Positions 32,988-41,257 of a DNA stretch of 41,439 nucleotides are shown here, piece after piece (position 1 is the first letter of the stretch; every line of letters begins with the position of its first letter). The notes beneath the pieces were generated by a model. The model saw nothing but the letters and a program-made list of their open reading frames with translations, was not told the DNA's origin and ran no database searches. A program made the position numbers and the translations under genes. The stretch is from contig NZ_JAGGOK010000022.1 in the NCBI RefSeq assembly GCF_018614615.1, positions 1 to 41,439 of the forward strand, given 5' to 3'. The DNA is from Streptomyces sp. ISL-100. Lineage in GTDB: Bacteria; Actinomycetota; Actinomycetes; Streptomycetales; Streptomycetaceae.

Positions 32988-34496
32988 CTACGGTGCGGGC
33001 CTTCGAATGCGTTCCACCTTGTAGTAACGCGACACGCACTGTGCGACCCAGTCCCTGGCGTAGTTCGTCGTCATGTACGGCTCGGCGAGACCGCCGATGC
33101 GGAGGGGACGGTAAGGAACGGCCTTCGAGCCGCTCGCCACCTCTTTGCGCACCAAAAGATCCTGTCGGTCCCAATCCACCGAACGAATCACCGTGTCCTT
33201 CGCCATGCTCTGCACGATGGGGACAAGACCGGCCACGGCCCACAGGCTCGCGACGGCTGCGACCGTGAAGGCCACAGGGCGGATCAGGCCGCTCGACAAC
33301 CGCCGCCCGACGATGGCCCTGCCGGCCAGCACGCCGTACGCACACAGCAGGAGCAGCATCGGAAAGAGGAAATTCGTCCAGGCGCGGCCATAGGTCCAAC
33401 CAGTCGGGCCATAGCCTGTGCGCAACGCGAATGCGACACCGAAGGAGCAGGCCCCTATCAGCAGGACGGGGAGCAGCGCGAGCAACCAACGACGGCGGCG
33501 GCTAACGCCCGTCTCAGCGCCTGACCCCTGTGCAGCGGGCCGGGTCCTCTTCTGTGCGGTGGGACGCCGCTGATCGACCGCGGTGAGCCCGATCATCAGC
33601 CCGACTGCCAATGCGGCGAGGTACGCCCGCTGGGCAACGACATTCTCCCAGATGTGCAGCCAGTCGTAAGCCGTGGCCTTCAACTCGGTCGATGACAACG
33701 GGGACCTCTGCTGTGGCTGCTGCGTGCGCCGCCATGCCGCGCCGGGAGAGGTGTAGAGCAGCACGAAACCACTCGTCAGGCCCGCACACCACATGAGGCA
33801 CCAACCGGGTGGAAACCAGTCTCTGACAGATCGCAACCCGAACAGCAGGATCACCGCCGCGGCGCCGGCAAACAACCCACTTACGATGGTGAAGGGCTCG
33901 CTCAGGGTCCCAATGGCGGCGCCCATCGCCAGGGCGGAGCCGAGTGCCAGCCGCTTCCCGACCGGGCTGTCGCGCCGTGCAGCTGAGAAGGCGGCGAGCA
34001 CACTCCACACCGCCAGCACACTCGGCAGAGTGTGAGAGATCGTCGCAGGCGCCCAGAGCAGAGCCTGGTAGCCGCTCGGGCCGGCAAAGAAGAGCAACAC
34101 CACCAAGACGGTGGCAGCCGCGACGACCACTGGAAACGGCACTTCCCAGCTGAACAGGCGAAGAACTGCCCGCGCAAGAAGGGTCAGCGCCGCAAGGAGG
34201 GCGAGTACAAGAAAGAGCGGAAGGTGCTGCGGCCCTGACAGTCCGTTTATATAAACGATTCCCGTGACAAGAGCATTGGTGATGCGCCCGTTCTGGGTTT
34301 CGTAGAAATCGTGGGTGATCCCAAGGAGCCCAAGGTCCCGGCTCTTCCAAGCTGCGCACCAGTCATCCGACGTGAATCGAACACTGAGTCCGAGGAAGCT
34401 GCCTACCGCCAGCAGGCTACCTGCTGCCACCGCGAGTACCAGGGAAGCGAGGACCAGTGACTTCCGCTGCTTAGGCGGAATGGGAAACGGTAACAT
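32988..34496 (-). CDS. polytopic membrane protein, DUF6056-like
   Basis: 502 residues from an ATG at 34496, where the hydrophobic N-terminus begins (KSLVLASLVLAVAAGSLLAV). About 11-12 transmembrane helices. The first loop contains FTSDDWCAAWKSRDLGLLG and TQNGRITNALVTG, a layout typical of DUF6056 and of polyprenyl-phosphate-sugar-dependent GT-C glycosyltransferases, where an early Asp pair lies in the first outside loop. A C-terminal soluble tail (about 60 residues) ends in RYYKVERIRRPAP. It probably adds a sugar to a surface polymer outside the membrane, but no activity is proven. It precedes the fused teichoic enzyme by 87 bases on the same strand. Confidence 0.75.
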   Translation of the reverse strand: MLPFPIPPKQRKSLVLASLVLAVAAGSLLAVGSFLGLSVRFTSDDWCAAWKSRDLGLLGITHDFYETQNGRITNALVTGIVYINGLSGPQHLPLFLVLALLAALTLLARAVLRLFSWEVPFPVVVAAATVLVVLLFFAGPSGYQALLWAPATISHTLPSVLAVWSVLAAFSAARRDSPVGKRLALGSALAMGAAIGTLSEPFTIVSGLFAGAAAVILLFGLRSVRDWFPPGWCLMWCAGLTSGFVLLYTSPGAAWRRTQQPQQRSPLSSTELKATAYDWLHIWENVVAQRAYLAALAVGLMIGLTAVDQRRPTAQKRTRPAAQGSGAETGVSRRRRWLLALLPVLLIGACSFGVAFALRTGYGPTGWTYGRAWTNFLFPMLLLLCAYGVLAGRAIVGRRLSSGLIRPVAFTVAAVASLWAVAGLVPIVQSMAKDTVIRSVDWDRQDLLVRKEVASGSKAVPYRPLRIGGLAEPYMTTNYARDWVAQCVSRYYKVERIRRPAP

Positions 34497-34568
34497 TCCA
34501 TGCTCTATCGGGGGGATAGGGGTCGATCGCGCCCGGACACACGTGTATGGCGACGCCGTGACACGCGA

Positions 34569-34595
34569 CGCCCCTTGCCCCCTGTGTAAGGGGCG
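34569..34595. terminator. GC-rich hairpin upstream of the DUF6056-like gene
   Basis: CGCCCCTT (34569-34576) and AAGGGGCG (34588-34595) pair around an 11-base loop, about 70-100 bases before the start at 34496 on the minus strand. It could be a 5' leader structure for that gene or a terminator. The surrounding 34497-34870 has no gene. Confidence 0.4.
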
Positions 34596-34869
34596 ACAAG
34601 TGCTACGGAGCAACGGGCCTCGAAGTTACTCATGGTGCACCTCGAACACCTCCACCGGCCTCGTCTCCCAAGTGGAGAACATCATTGTCACCCGAAAGAA
34701 TGAGCAACGACACCTCTGGATTGGGTGGCGATGCCTGACACACGAAGCTGGGATACCACGCCTATCAACAGCCGATGCGGACTGCGGACATCGTCGAGAT
34801 GCGTGGCAGTGCCGAGATCCTCTTCCGCCTCGGCGGCCAACCGGACAGCGGGCAAGGTCCGGACGATCG

Positions 34870-35296
34870 GTGCCGCCGAAGCCATCGCCCGCGTGAGGAT
34901 GCTCGACGTCCTCACGCCTGATCGGCGGTTGGACCTGCTCATTGATCTACGGAACGGTGTAGCTCACAGCGCGTCCGGACACCAGGCCACGGCCCTGCTG
35001 CCGACGCTGGCGCAAGGCCGCGGAAGCTCTGCTGACGGACCTGGGCGGCCCACTGAACGCTTTCTGGGAACGCTGGACCACCGCGGGTCCGTCTGGCGTT
35101 GGATGACAAGCACGGTGAGATCTATCGAGACGTGCAGGTCCGCATCCGGCAGGCCAAGTACGTCTGTGAAGACCGGTTCGCTGGACTACCTGGCCGATTA
35201 ATGGACCGGGCCCAGGACGCGGGGGCCAACTACATCGAGTACGCGCTCGTGCGCATGGAAGGACCCGACCGCGTGGCCGTGAATGTGACTTGTTGA
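34870..35296 (+). pseudogene. frameshifted hypothetical gene
   Basis: Three protein-like segments follow each other in three different frames: LTPDRRLDLLIDLRNGVAHS (frame of 34725, to about 34995), WRKAAEALLTDLGGPLNAFW (from 35008), and DKHGEIYRDVQVRIRQAKYV to the stop at 35294-35296. They read as one protein broken by at least two frameshifts. The segment LIDLRNGVAH recalls HEPN-like or DUF hypotheticals, but I cannot name the family. A further fragment may lie upstream from 34775. There is no intact start. A hairpin follows at 35344. Confidence 0.45.
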
Positions 35297-35343
35297 CGCG
35301 CGTCGAGGAAGACAACGCCTGAAGGACCGTCCACGAGCAATGA

Positions 35344-35368
35344 AGGCCCCGGCATCCCGCCCGGGCCT
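35344..35368 (+). terminator. hairpin after the frameshifted gene
   Basis: AGGCCCCGG (35344-35352) pairs with CCCGGGCCT (35360-35368) with one mismatch and a 7-base loop, about 50 bases beyond the stop at 35296. A relic terminator for the decayed gene is likely. Confidence 0.55.
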
Positions 35369-35533
35369 CGTATGTCGCGCGAACTTGCCGCTCAGATGAT
35401 AAATTCACATAGGTTCATTTTGTGAGTGTGTCACAAGTAGTGACGTGCTGCCGCGCAGAACGACATCACGCTATGCGCCATTTGCGGTTCTTCGCCAACG
35501 CTCTGAGTTTTCTCGAACTAGGAGTGAAGCGCG

Positions 35534-35641
35534 ATGGTTCTCACTCTTCTGCTGATCATCGTAGTGATCGTGCTGGCAATCGTTGGCGGGGTGATAGAGG
35601 CTCTTCGCGTCGCCGATCAAGATGACCCCGATCCCGACTAG
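35534..35641 (+). CDS. small single-pass membrane protein
   Basis: 35 residues: MVLTLLLIIVVIVLAIVGGV forms one transmembrane helix, followed by a short acidic tail (RVADQDDPDPD). AGGAG lies nine bases before the ATG. The AT-richer stretch 35395-35520 just upstream could hold its promoter. It resembles the many tiny hydrophobic proteins of Streptomyces, whose roles are unknown, and could be a membrane-protein partner or a stress peptide. The strong ribosome site and clean amphipathic layout favour a real gene, but there is no homology evidence. Confidence 0.5.
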   Translation: MVLTLLLIIVVIVLAIVGGVIEALRVADQDDPDPD

Positions 35642-35644
35642 TTA

Positions 35645-35865
35645 TCGGTTCCAAGTCGAGTGGGTGGCGAGGCGTTCGGCTGCGCTGAGTTCGGACAGCG
35701 GGATGCGGTGCAGCTTGTCGAAGACCCCCGGCCCCTTCCAGCGGTCCAGGCGCCGCCCAACCCCAGCTCTGGCTGAGCCGGTCCGCTACCGGCTGCGGTC
35801 CGGGCGCCTTCACCGGCCGAGGCAGCAGCAGAGGCTCGATCGCCGTTCGCAAGTCCGGCAGCGCG
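35645..35865 (-). pseudogene. IS5-type transposase N-terminal remnant, frameshifted
   Basis: Two adjacent minus-strand pieces in different frames match the N-terminal half of IS5-group transposases: TAIEPLLLPRPVKAPGPQPV (about 35785-35850; usual form IEPLLPxxxxxGRPxxDDR), and RRLDRWKGPGVFDKLHRIPL (about 35690-35755; usual form RLxxWxxxGVWxxLHxxLL). The WRDLP block between them is lost and there is no DDE core. The rest of 35642-36037 has no recognisable gene. This debris lies at the end of the next membrane protein gene and may have altered its C-terminus. Confidence 0.6.
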
Positions 35866-36037
35866 CCGGACGAATCCGCTCGGCCTTCAAGTGCCCTGCC
35901 GCCGCGAAGCCCGGCTACCTGCTGGTGCCCCTGATTGCACGATGGGCCCTCAAAACCGCCTCCGATAGGTCACGCGCCGCAGGGTGTGGGAGCCCAAACG
36001 CCGCCAGCTTGCGCACCTGCGCCTGCGACGCCCGGTA

Positions 36038-37522
36038 CTACCGGTCCCGGCTTTTGGGCTGTCGCCTCGTCCGACGGGGACGGCAGCCAGCAGGCCGCTG
36101 ATGTATGCGGCCTTGGAGCCGCAGTCCCCTGGTGGCGCGTGACGGAGGTTGCCGTGACGGGTCAGCAGATGTTGGTGCTGTCCTGGTGCCGGACCTGCCA
36201 CGCCTGAGCCGGCAGAGAAGGAGACCAAGGGTGCAAGCGATCGCCGACCAGTACATGTAGCGGTAGTTGGTCACCGGCAGAACGGGCAGGTAACCGAGCA
36301 CGTAGACCGCCGCGCTGATCCCGAGGGCCCGGACTGGCATGGCGAATGTCCCGCTGCCGGGGCGGACGGACAAAATGATTGCGATGGTGAGCCAGAACGA
36401 TCCCGCGAAGAGAACCGGCAGATCCCGGGCCGCGCCGTCGACGTAGGTTTGGAGCGCCTTCCCCAAGCCGGGGTGCGAGAGCTGGAGTCCCTGGTCGTTG
36501 GGGCTGATCCCGGGGTGGTACTGGTAGCGCGGTTCGAAGAGAAACTCCGAGAAGAGTTGCAGACGGTACTGGAGATAGCCCGGAACGTGGCTGGTCATCT
36601 CGCTCAGCCACAAGGATGTGATCTCCTCCGGGTGGGCGACCGCCGTGAACGCCCCATGCTCTCCACGTCCATAGCAGGACCAGTACGAGTCCGACAAGGA
36701 ATTGACGCGCTTGCACTCCTTCGCTCCGGCCACCAGACGATCCCGCAGGTCCGGCGTCACGGCTGCCGACTGCAGTTCGTCTACGTCCAGGACGTGAAGC
36801 AGGTCGTCGAGCATGATCTGCGAGATCTGGTGCGTCTTTACCGGCCGTGCGGCCAGCGAAATGGTGGCGGTGGACGCGACCAACCCGAGGAGCAGGGCCG
36901 CCGTGGTGATGGTCCAAGTCCGGCGTCCGGGCCTGGGCCAAAGTGCGAGAACGAGCATCACGAAGACTGGGATTGCGGCGAACACCGCGTTCTTGCGGAC
37001 CAGGATGGCATAGATCATGAAGAGCGCACCGAGCGCGAAGAGGGCCCATCGCAGGCCGGGACGGCCCGGACCCAGGCGCAGCCCGGTGAGCGCGATCGCG
37101 GTGGTAGCGAGGAGCGCGAACGCCATGTGGACGTCTTTCCATACCACTCCGACGAAGGTGAGGACGTACGGGAGCAGTCCGAGCCCCAGGATGGCCAGGG
37201 CCCCCGAACGGCTTGCCGTGGCTTCATGGACGACACAAGCGATCACCCACAGCGCCCCCCAAAGGATGACGGCCTGCAGGACGGCCATGGACGCGAGCGT
37301 GCCGGTCGCCGCGATGAGCGCACGCCATACGAGGCTCATGATGGGTGGGTGCCAGTCGCTCAGGGGTTCCGTGCCTGTGGCCTGTTCGAGCTGGAAGAGG
37401 GAGTCATAGCTCAGATATCCGGGAGCGAATACCAACGTCGTGGCCAGGCAGCATGCCGCGGCGATGATTGCCAGAGCCCAGATCCAGCGCCACCTATACA
37501 GGACCTGCCCGATTTGTCCCAT
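36038..37522 (-). CDS. polytopic membrane protein of unknown function
   Basis: 494 residues from an ATG at 37522, just before the first hydrophobic helix (WIWALAIIAAACCLATTLVF). About 10-11 transmembrane helices. The early outside loop LSYDSLFQLEQATG and DWHPPIMSLVWRAL carries acidic and aromatic residues like GT-C glycosyltransferases. A larger extracellular region lies between residues ~245 and 360 (KECKRVNSLSDSYWSC). The last ~55 residues, after LLLCRLRRGRSG, are Arg/Pro-rich and low in homology character, and they run toward the transposase remnant, so the original end may have been replaced. No ribosome site is obvious at the chosen start. Possible role in the surface-polymer pathway by neighbourhood. 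Confidence 0.65.
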   Translation of the reverse strand: MGQIGQVLYRWRWIWALAIIAAACCLATTLVFAPGYLSYDSLFQLEQATGTEPLSDWHPPIMSLVWRALIAATGTLASMAVLQAVILWGALWVIACVVHEATASRSGALAILGLGLLPYVLTFVGVVWKDVHMAFALLATTAIALTGLRLGPGRPGLRWALFALGALFMIYAILVRKNAVFAAIPVFVMLVLALWPRPGRRTWTITTAALLLGLVASTATISLAARPVKTHQISQIMLDDLLHVLDVDELQSAAVTPDLRDRLVAGAKECKRVNSLSDSYWSCYGRGEHGAFTAVAHPEEITSLWLSEMTSHVPGYLQYRLQLFSEFLFEPRYQYHPGISPNDQGLQLSHPGLGKALQTYVDGAARDLPVLFAGSFWLTIAIILSVRPGSGTFAMPVRALGISAAVYVLGYLPVLPVTNYRYMYWSAIACTLGLLLCRLRRGRSGTRTAPTSADPSRQPPSRATRGLRLQGRIHQRPAGCRPRRTRRQPKSRDR

Positions 37523-37586
37523 GAGTCGGGATGCTAACAGCGCGGACAACCGGACACGTGCTGACTTCGGCGTAAGCGAGTCCAGC

Positions 37587-38054
37587 TCAAGCGGCGACGA
37601 AAACGTACCGCCGGTAGGTGAAGAACCGGACCAGCGTGGCGACTGCCCAGCCGGAGATGCGGGCGGTGTTGTCGCTGAGAGCCGAGTCAAGCCCAAACAG
37701 ATGCCTGGACAGGAATACCGCGCCCGCCGTGATGGCGACGCCGATGAGGTTCACCACGGTGAACAAGACGAGCTCGGCGACCGCATTCTTGCGATGCCGC
37801 TCCCGATAAGTCCAGTAGCGGTTCGCGACCCAGCTGAATAGTGTCGCGACGACCGTGGCCAGCACCGATGCCTGTACGGCCGCGCCGCGCATTGGGCCGC
37901 CGCCGGCCCCTGGAAGCCCGAAGACCAGCAGTGTGTAGCCACCATTGTCCAATACGAAGGCGAGAAGTCCGACGGTCCCAAACTTGGTGACTTCGCGCCA
38001 GATGCCGCTGGTGGCATCGCGCATGCGCAGAGTCAGAGACACGATGAACGGCAT
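37587..38054 (-). CDS. GtrA-family membrane protein
   Basis: 155 residues if started at the ATG at 38054; GTG 38042 or ATG 38024 are equally possible, as none has a clear ribosome site. Four transmembrane helices in the GtrA pattern: REVTKFGTVGLLAFVLDNGG, ASVLATVVATLFSWVANRYW with the conserved N-R-Y/F-W-T, VLFTVVNLIGVAITAGAVFL, and SGWAVATLVRFFTYRRYVF. GtrA proteins are thought to flip polyprenyl-phosphate-linked sugars across the membrane or to assist their transfer. Its divergent neighbour at 38155 is a polyprenyl-phosphate-type glycosyltransferase, the usual functional partner. Confidence 0.85.
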   Translation of the reverse strand: MPFIVSLTLRMRDATSGIWREVTKFGTVGLLAFVLDNGGYTLLVFGLPGAGGGPMRGAAVQASVLATVVATLFSWVANRYWTYRERHRKNAVAELVLFTVVNLIGVAITAGAVFLSRHLFGLDSALSDNTARISGWAVATLVRFFTYRRYVFVAA

Positions 38055-38154
38055 AAGAGCCAGAATAAGGGCCAAGATCGCGGTGTGCCTGTACACGTCC
38101 GGACATCTCCCTCGCGCAACATGGGACAGAAGCCCATGCATCCGAGGAGAGCCC
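38055..38154. promoter_or_regulatory. divergent promoter region of gtrA-like and GT2 genes
   Basis: One hundred bases between two divergent, functionally linked genes; it must hold both promoters if the starts are right. No clear -35/-10 pair or operator could be recognised. Confidence 0.4.
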
Positions 38155-39129
38155 GTGCGCCCGACCATCGCCTGCGTCGTACCGTGCCACAACGAGGAAG
38201 CAGCCGTGGGCAAGGTGGTGCGGGATCTGAGAGCGGCGCTTCCCGAGGCCGACATCTACGTCTACGACAACAACTCGACCGACCGCACCGTGGCAGTCGC
38301 CCGCGAGGCGGGCGCGATCATCCGGGAAGAACCGCACAAGGGCAAGGGCAACGTCGTACGGCGCGCCTTCGCCGATATCGACGCCGACGCCATGCTCGTC
38401 ATCGACGGTGACGACACGTACGACGCCGCACGTGCCCGTGAGATGGTCAACCTGTTGTTCAATGGGCCATACGATCAAGTCGTCGGCACCCGCCACCAGT
38501 CCGACGATGACGCCTACCGTGCCGGACACTCCACCGGGAACAAGCTGTTCACCTGGGCCGTGCGCACGCTTTTCGGACGCGATGTGACCGACATGCTCAG
38601 CGGTTACCGCGTATTTTCCCGGCGCTTCGTCAAGTCCTTCCCCGCGCTCTCCCGCGAATTCGAGATCGAGACCGAGATGACGGTCCACGCGCTCAGCCTC
38701 CGGCTCCCCACAGCAGAGATCGCGGTCGGCTACAAGGGCCGACCGGCCGGCAGCGAGAGTAAACTCCGCACATACCGCGACGGCTGGCGCATCCTGGGCC
38801 TCATCCTCAATCTCACGCGCCGTGAACGACCCTCGCTCTTTCACTCAACGATCGCGGGCGTGATCGCGTTGGTCGCGATCATTCTCGGTGCCCCTGTCGT
38901 CATCGACTTCCTCCGCACAGGAACGGTTCCACGCCTGCCCACTGCGGTCCTCGCAGCCACGATGATGACCATTGCGGCCCTCGTTCAGCTCTTGGGTTAC
39001 GTCCTCGCTGCCGTCATGCACATGCGGCGGGAGCAGTCCCGGCTCATGCACCTCGCCTACCCCGCGCCGGGGGAAGTGCCGAACCGTGTGGACACCGGAG
39101 ACAGCCCCGTTCCGGCCCAGGAGCCTTGA
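38155..39129 (+). CDS. polyprenyl-phosphate glycosyltransferase (GT2, DPM1-like with membrane helices)
   Basis: 324 residues from a GTG at 38155 with GAGGAG five bases before it; the frame is open further upstream but overlaps the divergent gene. GT-A motifs: CVVPCHNEEAAVGKVV, YVYDNNSTDRT, EEPHKGKGNVVRRAF, VIDGDDTYDA, MLSGYRVFSRRFVKSFP and EIETEMTVHALSL. The C-terminal ~100 residues have two transmembrane helices (TIAGVIALVAIILGAPVVID and VLAATMMTIAALVQLLGYVL). This is the layout of enzymes that load a sugar on undecaprenyl or polyprenyl phosphate. The lipid-linked sugar would then be flipped by the GtrA protein and used by GT-C enzymes such as the polytopic proteins nearby (inference). Confidence 0.9.
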   Translation: MRPTIACVVPCHNEEAAVGKVVRDLRAALPEADIYVYDNNSTDRTVAVAREAGAIIREEPHKGKGNVVRRAFADIDADAMLVIDGDDTYDAARAREMVNLLFNGPYDQVVGTRHQSDDDAYRAGHSTGNKLFTWAVRTLFGRDVTDMLSGYRVFSRRFVKSFPALSREFEIETEMTVHALSLRLPTAEIAVGYKGRPAGSESKLRTYRDGWRILGLILNLTRRERPSLFHSTIAGVIALVAIILGAPVVIDFLRTGTVPRLPTAVLAATMMTIAALVQLLGYVLAAVMHMRREQSRLMHLAYPAPGEVPNRVDTGDSPVPAQEP

Positions 39130-39294
39130 CCGGCGGGGCGGACGCCAGTCCACCTCAACCGCTCCGCAGCCCGGACATCCGTGAGCGGGACGGCCTCCAC
39201 TCCGCCTTTCACCCGGCTCCGCCATCATCAGGCGTCTACCACCGACCAGTCGCCTCAGGCGTCGCGCCGCGGCCATGTGGTGCGCGGTGGCAGG

Positions 39295-40266
39295 TCAGTA
39301 CTGGCTGGTCGTGGCAGCCGGTCTTGTGCTTTTCCTGTCCCCAGAGGTGCGTGGGCGAGAGCCGACAAGCGATCTCAGCATGCCGACTCCCGCCACGACC
39401 GCGGCGAGGTGTAGTACCGCAGCGACGGCGAGGTTTTCCGGCAAGGTGACGTCGCTGGGGCGGGCCAGTGCCACGAATAGCGTGAAAGGCAGTTTCCAGC
39501 CGCTCCAGGCGAAGAGCGAGCCCGACCCGAGCCAGCCGAGCGTCAGCAGGAGCCGGTGGGGCACTCGGGTGGGACGTTGTGGCGCGAGCGTCCAGACGGC
39601 GGCGGATCCGGCGAGTGCCCAGAGCGCACCCACGCCCGTCAGCAGGTAGCCATTGGTGTCCCGCTGCGCCGGGTGTGCGACTCCGAGGGTGCCGCCCATT
39701 GCCCAATACGCCCAGGCAAGACCGACGACGGCTGCGATGGCAGCTGCCCATGGCACAGCGGTACGGCTACCGTCCCCAACTCGCGCGGCGAACGCTTCCG
39801 GCCAGCGCCGCCGCAGGTAGGCGGGGAGCGCGAGGGCCAGCCCCAGCCCCATCCCGACAAAGCTGGACTGGATCAGTGGGCCTTCCCAGCCAGGCATGGC
39901 AGAGTCGTCGCCCCCACTGTTCGTCGCGCCGCCGCGCGCAGCATCCAGCACCGTACTGAGCACGGCGTACGGCAGGATCGACACGAGGAGCCCTGCTCCC
40001 GTCCAGGCGCAGAAGGCCACCAGCCACTCCGGTACCCGCATGCCCCAGGGCCGCACCAGGGCGAGCGCCAGGGCGATACCGATCCCCGCCATGCCGATGG
40101 TCACGGTGTTGAGGAGGACCCAGCCGGCCGGGTTGAAGCCCTCCCCGATCGGCGCCAGTCCCAGCAGCGAGCCGATGACCCACGACACCTTGATCAACAG
40201 ATAGGGCGACATGGCCAGCGCCGCCCCGTATCCCGCGCACCGTCCAACCCGGTCCCAGCGTTCCAT
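39295..40266 (-). CDS. integral membrane protein of unknown function
   Basis: 323 residues from an ATG at 40266, with GAGGAAGGGG about 10 bases upstream. Eight or so transmembrane helices: MSPYLLIKVSWVIGSLLGLA, NTVTIGMAGIGIALALALV, LVAFCAWTGAGLLVSILPYA, SSFVGMGLGLALALPAYL, AAIAAVVGLAWAYWAMGGTL, and others. It looks like the hypothetical membrane proteins often found alone in Streptomyces chromosomes. No catalytic or transport motif is visible. The C-terminal tail is hydrophilic (RTSGDRKSTRP). It converges with the GT2 gene at 39129, with 165 bases between. Confidence 0.75.
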   Translation of the reverse strand: MERWDRVGRCAGYGAALAMSPYLLIKVSWVIGSLLGLAPIGEGFNPAGWVLLNTVTIGMAGIGIALALALVRPWGMRVPEWLVAFCAWTGAGLLVSILPYAVLSTVLDAARGGATNSGGDDSAMPGWEGPLIQSSFVGMGLGLALALPAYLRRRWPEAFAARVGDGSRTAVPWAAAIAAVVGLAWAYWAMGGTLGVAHPAQRDTNGYLLTGVGALWALAGSAAVWTLAPQRPTRVPHRLLLTLGWLGSGSLFAWSGWKLPFTLFVALARPSDVTLPENLAVAAVLHLAAVVAGVGMLRSLVGSRPRTSGDRKSTRPAATTSQY

Positions 40267-40508
40267 CCGGAGACCCCTTCCTCAGCAGGGCTCCAGCCTC
40301 GGGCATCACCCTGACCGTGTACGTCCGCCACGGGGAGCGTTCGTCTCCGTCGGACGGCGGAGCCCGGTCTCGTCATCCAGGCGGACGGGCGCGCGAGCTC
40401 CCGTCACGAACGCTCACTCTTAAGCCTCCGTCGCACCCCTGTGGGCGACAGACGGAGCGCAGGCCTCGAGACCGGTTTCGAAGTCTTCCCGCAGATAGTG
40501 CAAGTCAC

Positions 40509-40588
40509 GGACATGTCCGGGACACGGCTCTGAGCAGGCCTGACAGCGGAAGCCTGTCCGGGACAGCCCCTTCCTGTTGTCCCGGAAT
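40509..40588 (+). promoter_or_regulatory. repeated palindromic sites ahead of the secreted protein gene
   Basis: TGTCCGGGACA occurs twice (40514-40524 and 40555-40565), 41 bases apart, about four helical turns. A third degenerate copy, TGTCCCGGAAT, is at 40578-40588. Each is an odd palindrome with its centre at a G. They lie 92-166 bases upstream of the ATG at 40680, where an operator would be expected. A GC hairpin (CCCCC-AGTC-GGGGG, 40635-40648) lies closer to the gene. The remainder of 40267-40508 has no recognisable feature. Confidence 0.55.
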
Positions 40589-40679
40589 CCTCCGAGCCAA
40601 CAAGCTCTTGGCGTCGCCCAGCAGGGCGAGACCGCCCCCAGTCGGGGGAGGGCATCCAACCGAAAAGGGACACCAGAGA

Positions 40680-41006
40680 ATGCCTCGTACTCGCAACATC
40701 CTGACGCCCATGGCCATGGCAATTGCGGCGGGAACCCTCGCTGCGACCGGAGCGGCCCCCGCGGTGGCTGCCGCACCCACGCCGTCCGGAACCACCCCTG
40801 TCACATCGTTCGTCGGCTGCGCCTCACTGACCAGCAACGCCAACGGCAGGGCGCAGGTCAAGAACATATGCAGCAGGACGATCAACGCCACCGTCTCCGT
40901 CGACAATGCCTGGGATCCCAACTGCAAGAGCATCGGCGCCGGGAGGTCCGTCACCTTCACCTGGGACTCGACTGACGGCAGGGCGGAATACGCCTACGAC
41001 TGCTGA
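40680..41006 (+). CDS. secreted tendamistat-like (alpha-amylase inhibitor family) protein
   Basis: 108 residues. A Sec signal peptide (TRNILTPMAMAIAAGTLAAT, likely cut after the AVAAA near residue 31) precedes a ~75-residue mature protein with four cysteines. Their spacing (17, 18 and 26 residues) nearly equals that of tendamistat (16, 18, 28), and the strand pattern agrees: AQVKNICSRTINATVSVD, CKSIGAGRSVTFTW, GRAEYAYDC. The inhibitory Trp-Arg-Tyr triad between the first two cysteines of tendamistat is absent, so amylase inhibition is doubtful. GGGA lies about 10 bases before the ATG, with the palindromic sites further upstream. Family assignment rests on cysteine spacing and fold pattern. 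Confidence 0.7.
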   Translation: MPRTRNILTPMAMAIAAGTLAATGAAPAVAAAPTPSGTTPVTSFVGCASLTSNANGRAQVKNICSRTINATVSVDNAWDPNCKSIGAGRSVTFTWDSTDGRAEYAYDC

Positions 41007-41234
41007 CGCTCGGCAACCAGCCGCTCTGAAGCCGGCGTCCTGCGGCGCACAGCCGAAGGCCACTGAACGGCTGACGGCGTCAACTTCAGCCGCTCCGCCT
41101 GGCGCACAGACGGGGTTGAGGAACGAGCGTGCCGGATCGTGCGGTAGCGGCCGCCTTCCGCACTGCCACGGATAACGGGGCCGCTTCATACAGTCCCGGA
41201 CGGACGGAACCGCGGCTCACAAGAGCGGCCACCC

Positions 41235-41257
41235 GCCGAGGGGCTTCGGCTTCTTCT
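41235..41257 (+). terminator. short hairpin with TTCTTCT tail
   Basis: GCCGA (41235-41239) pairs with TCGGC (41246-41250), followed by TTCTTCT. It is 230 bases beyond the secreted protein stop and directly before the insertion sequence. The stem is short, so the call is tentative. Confidence 0.35.
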
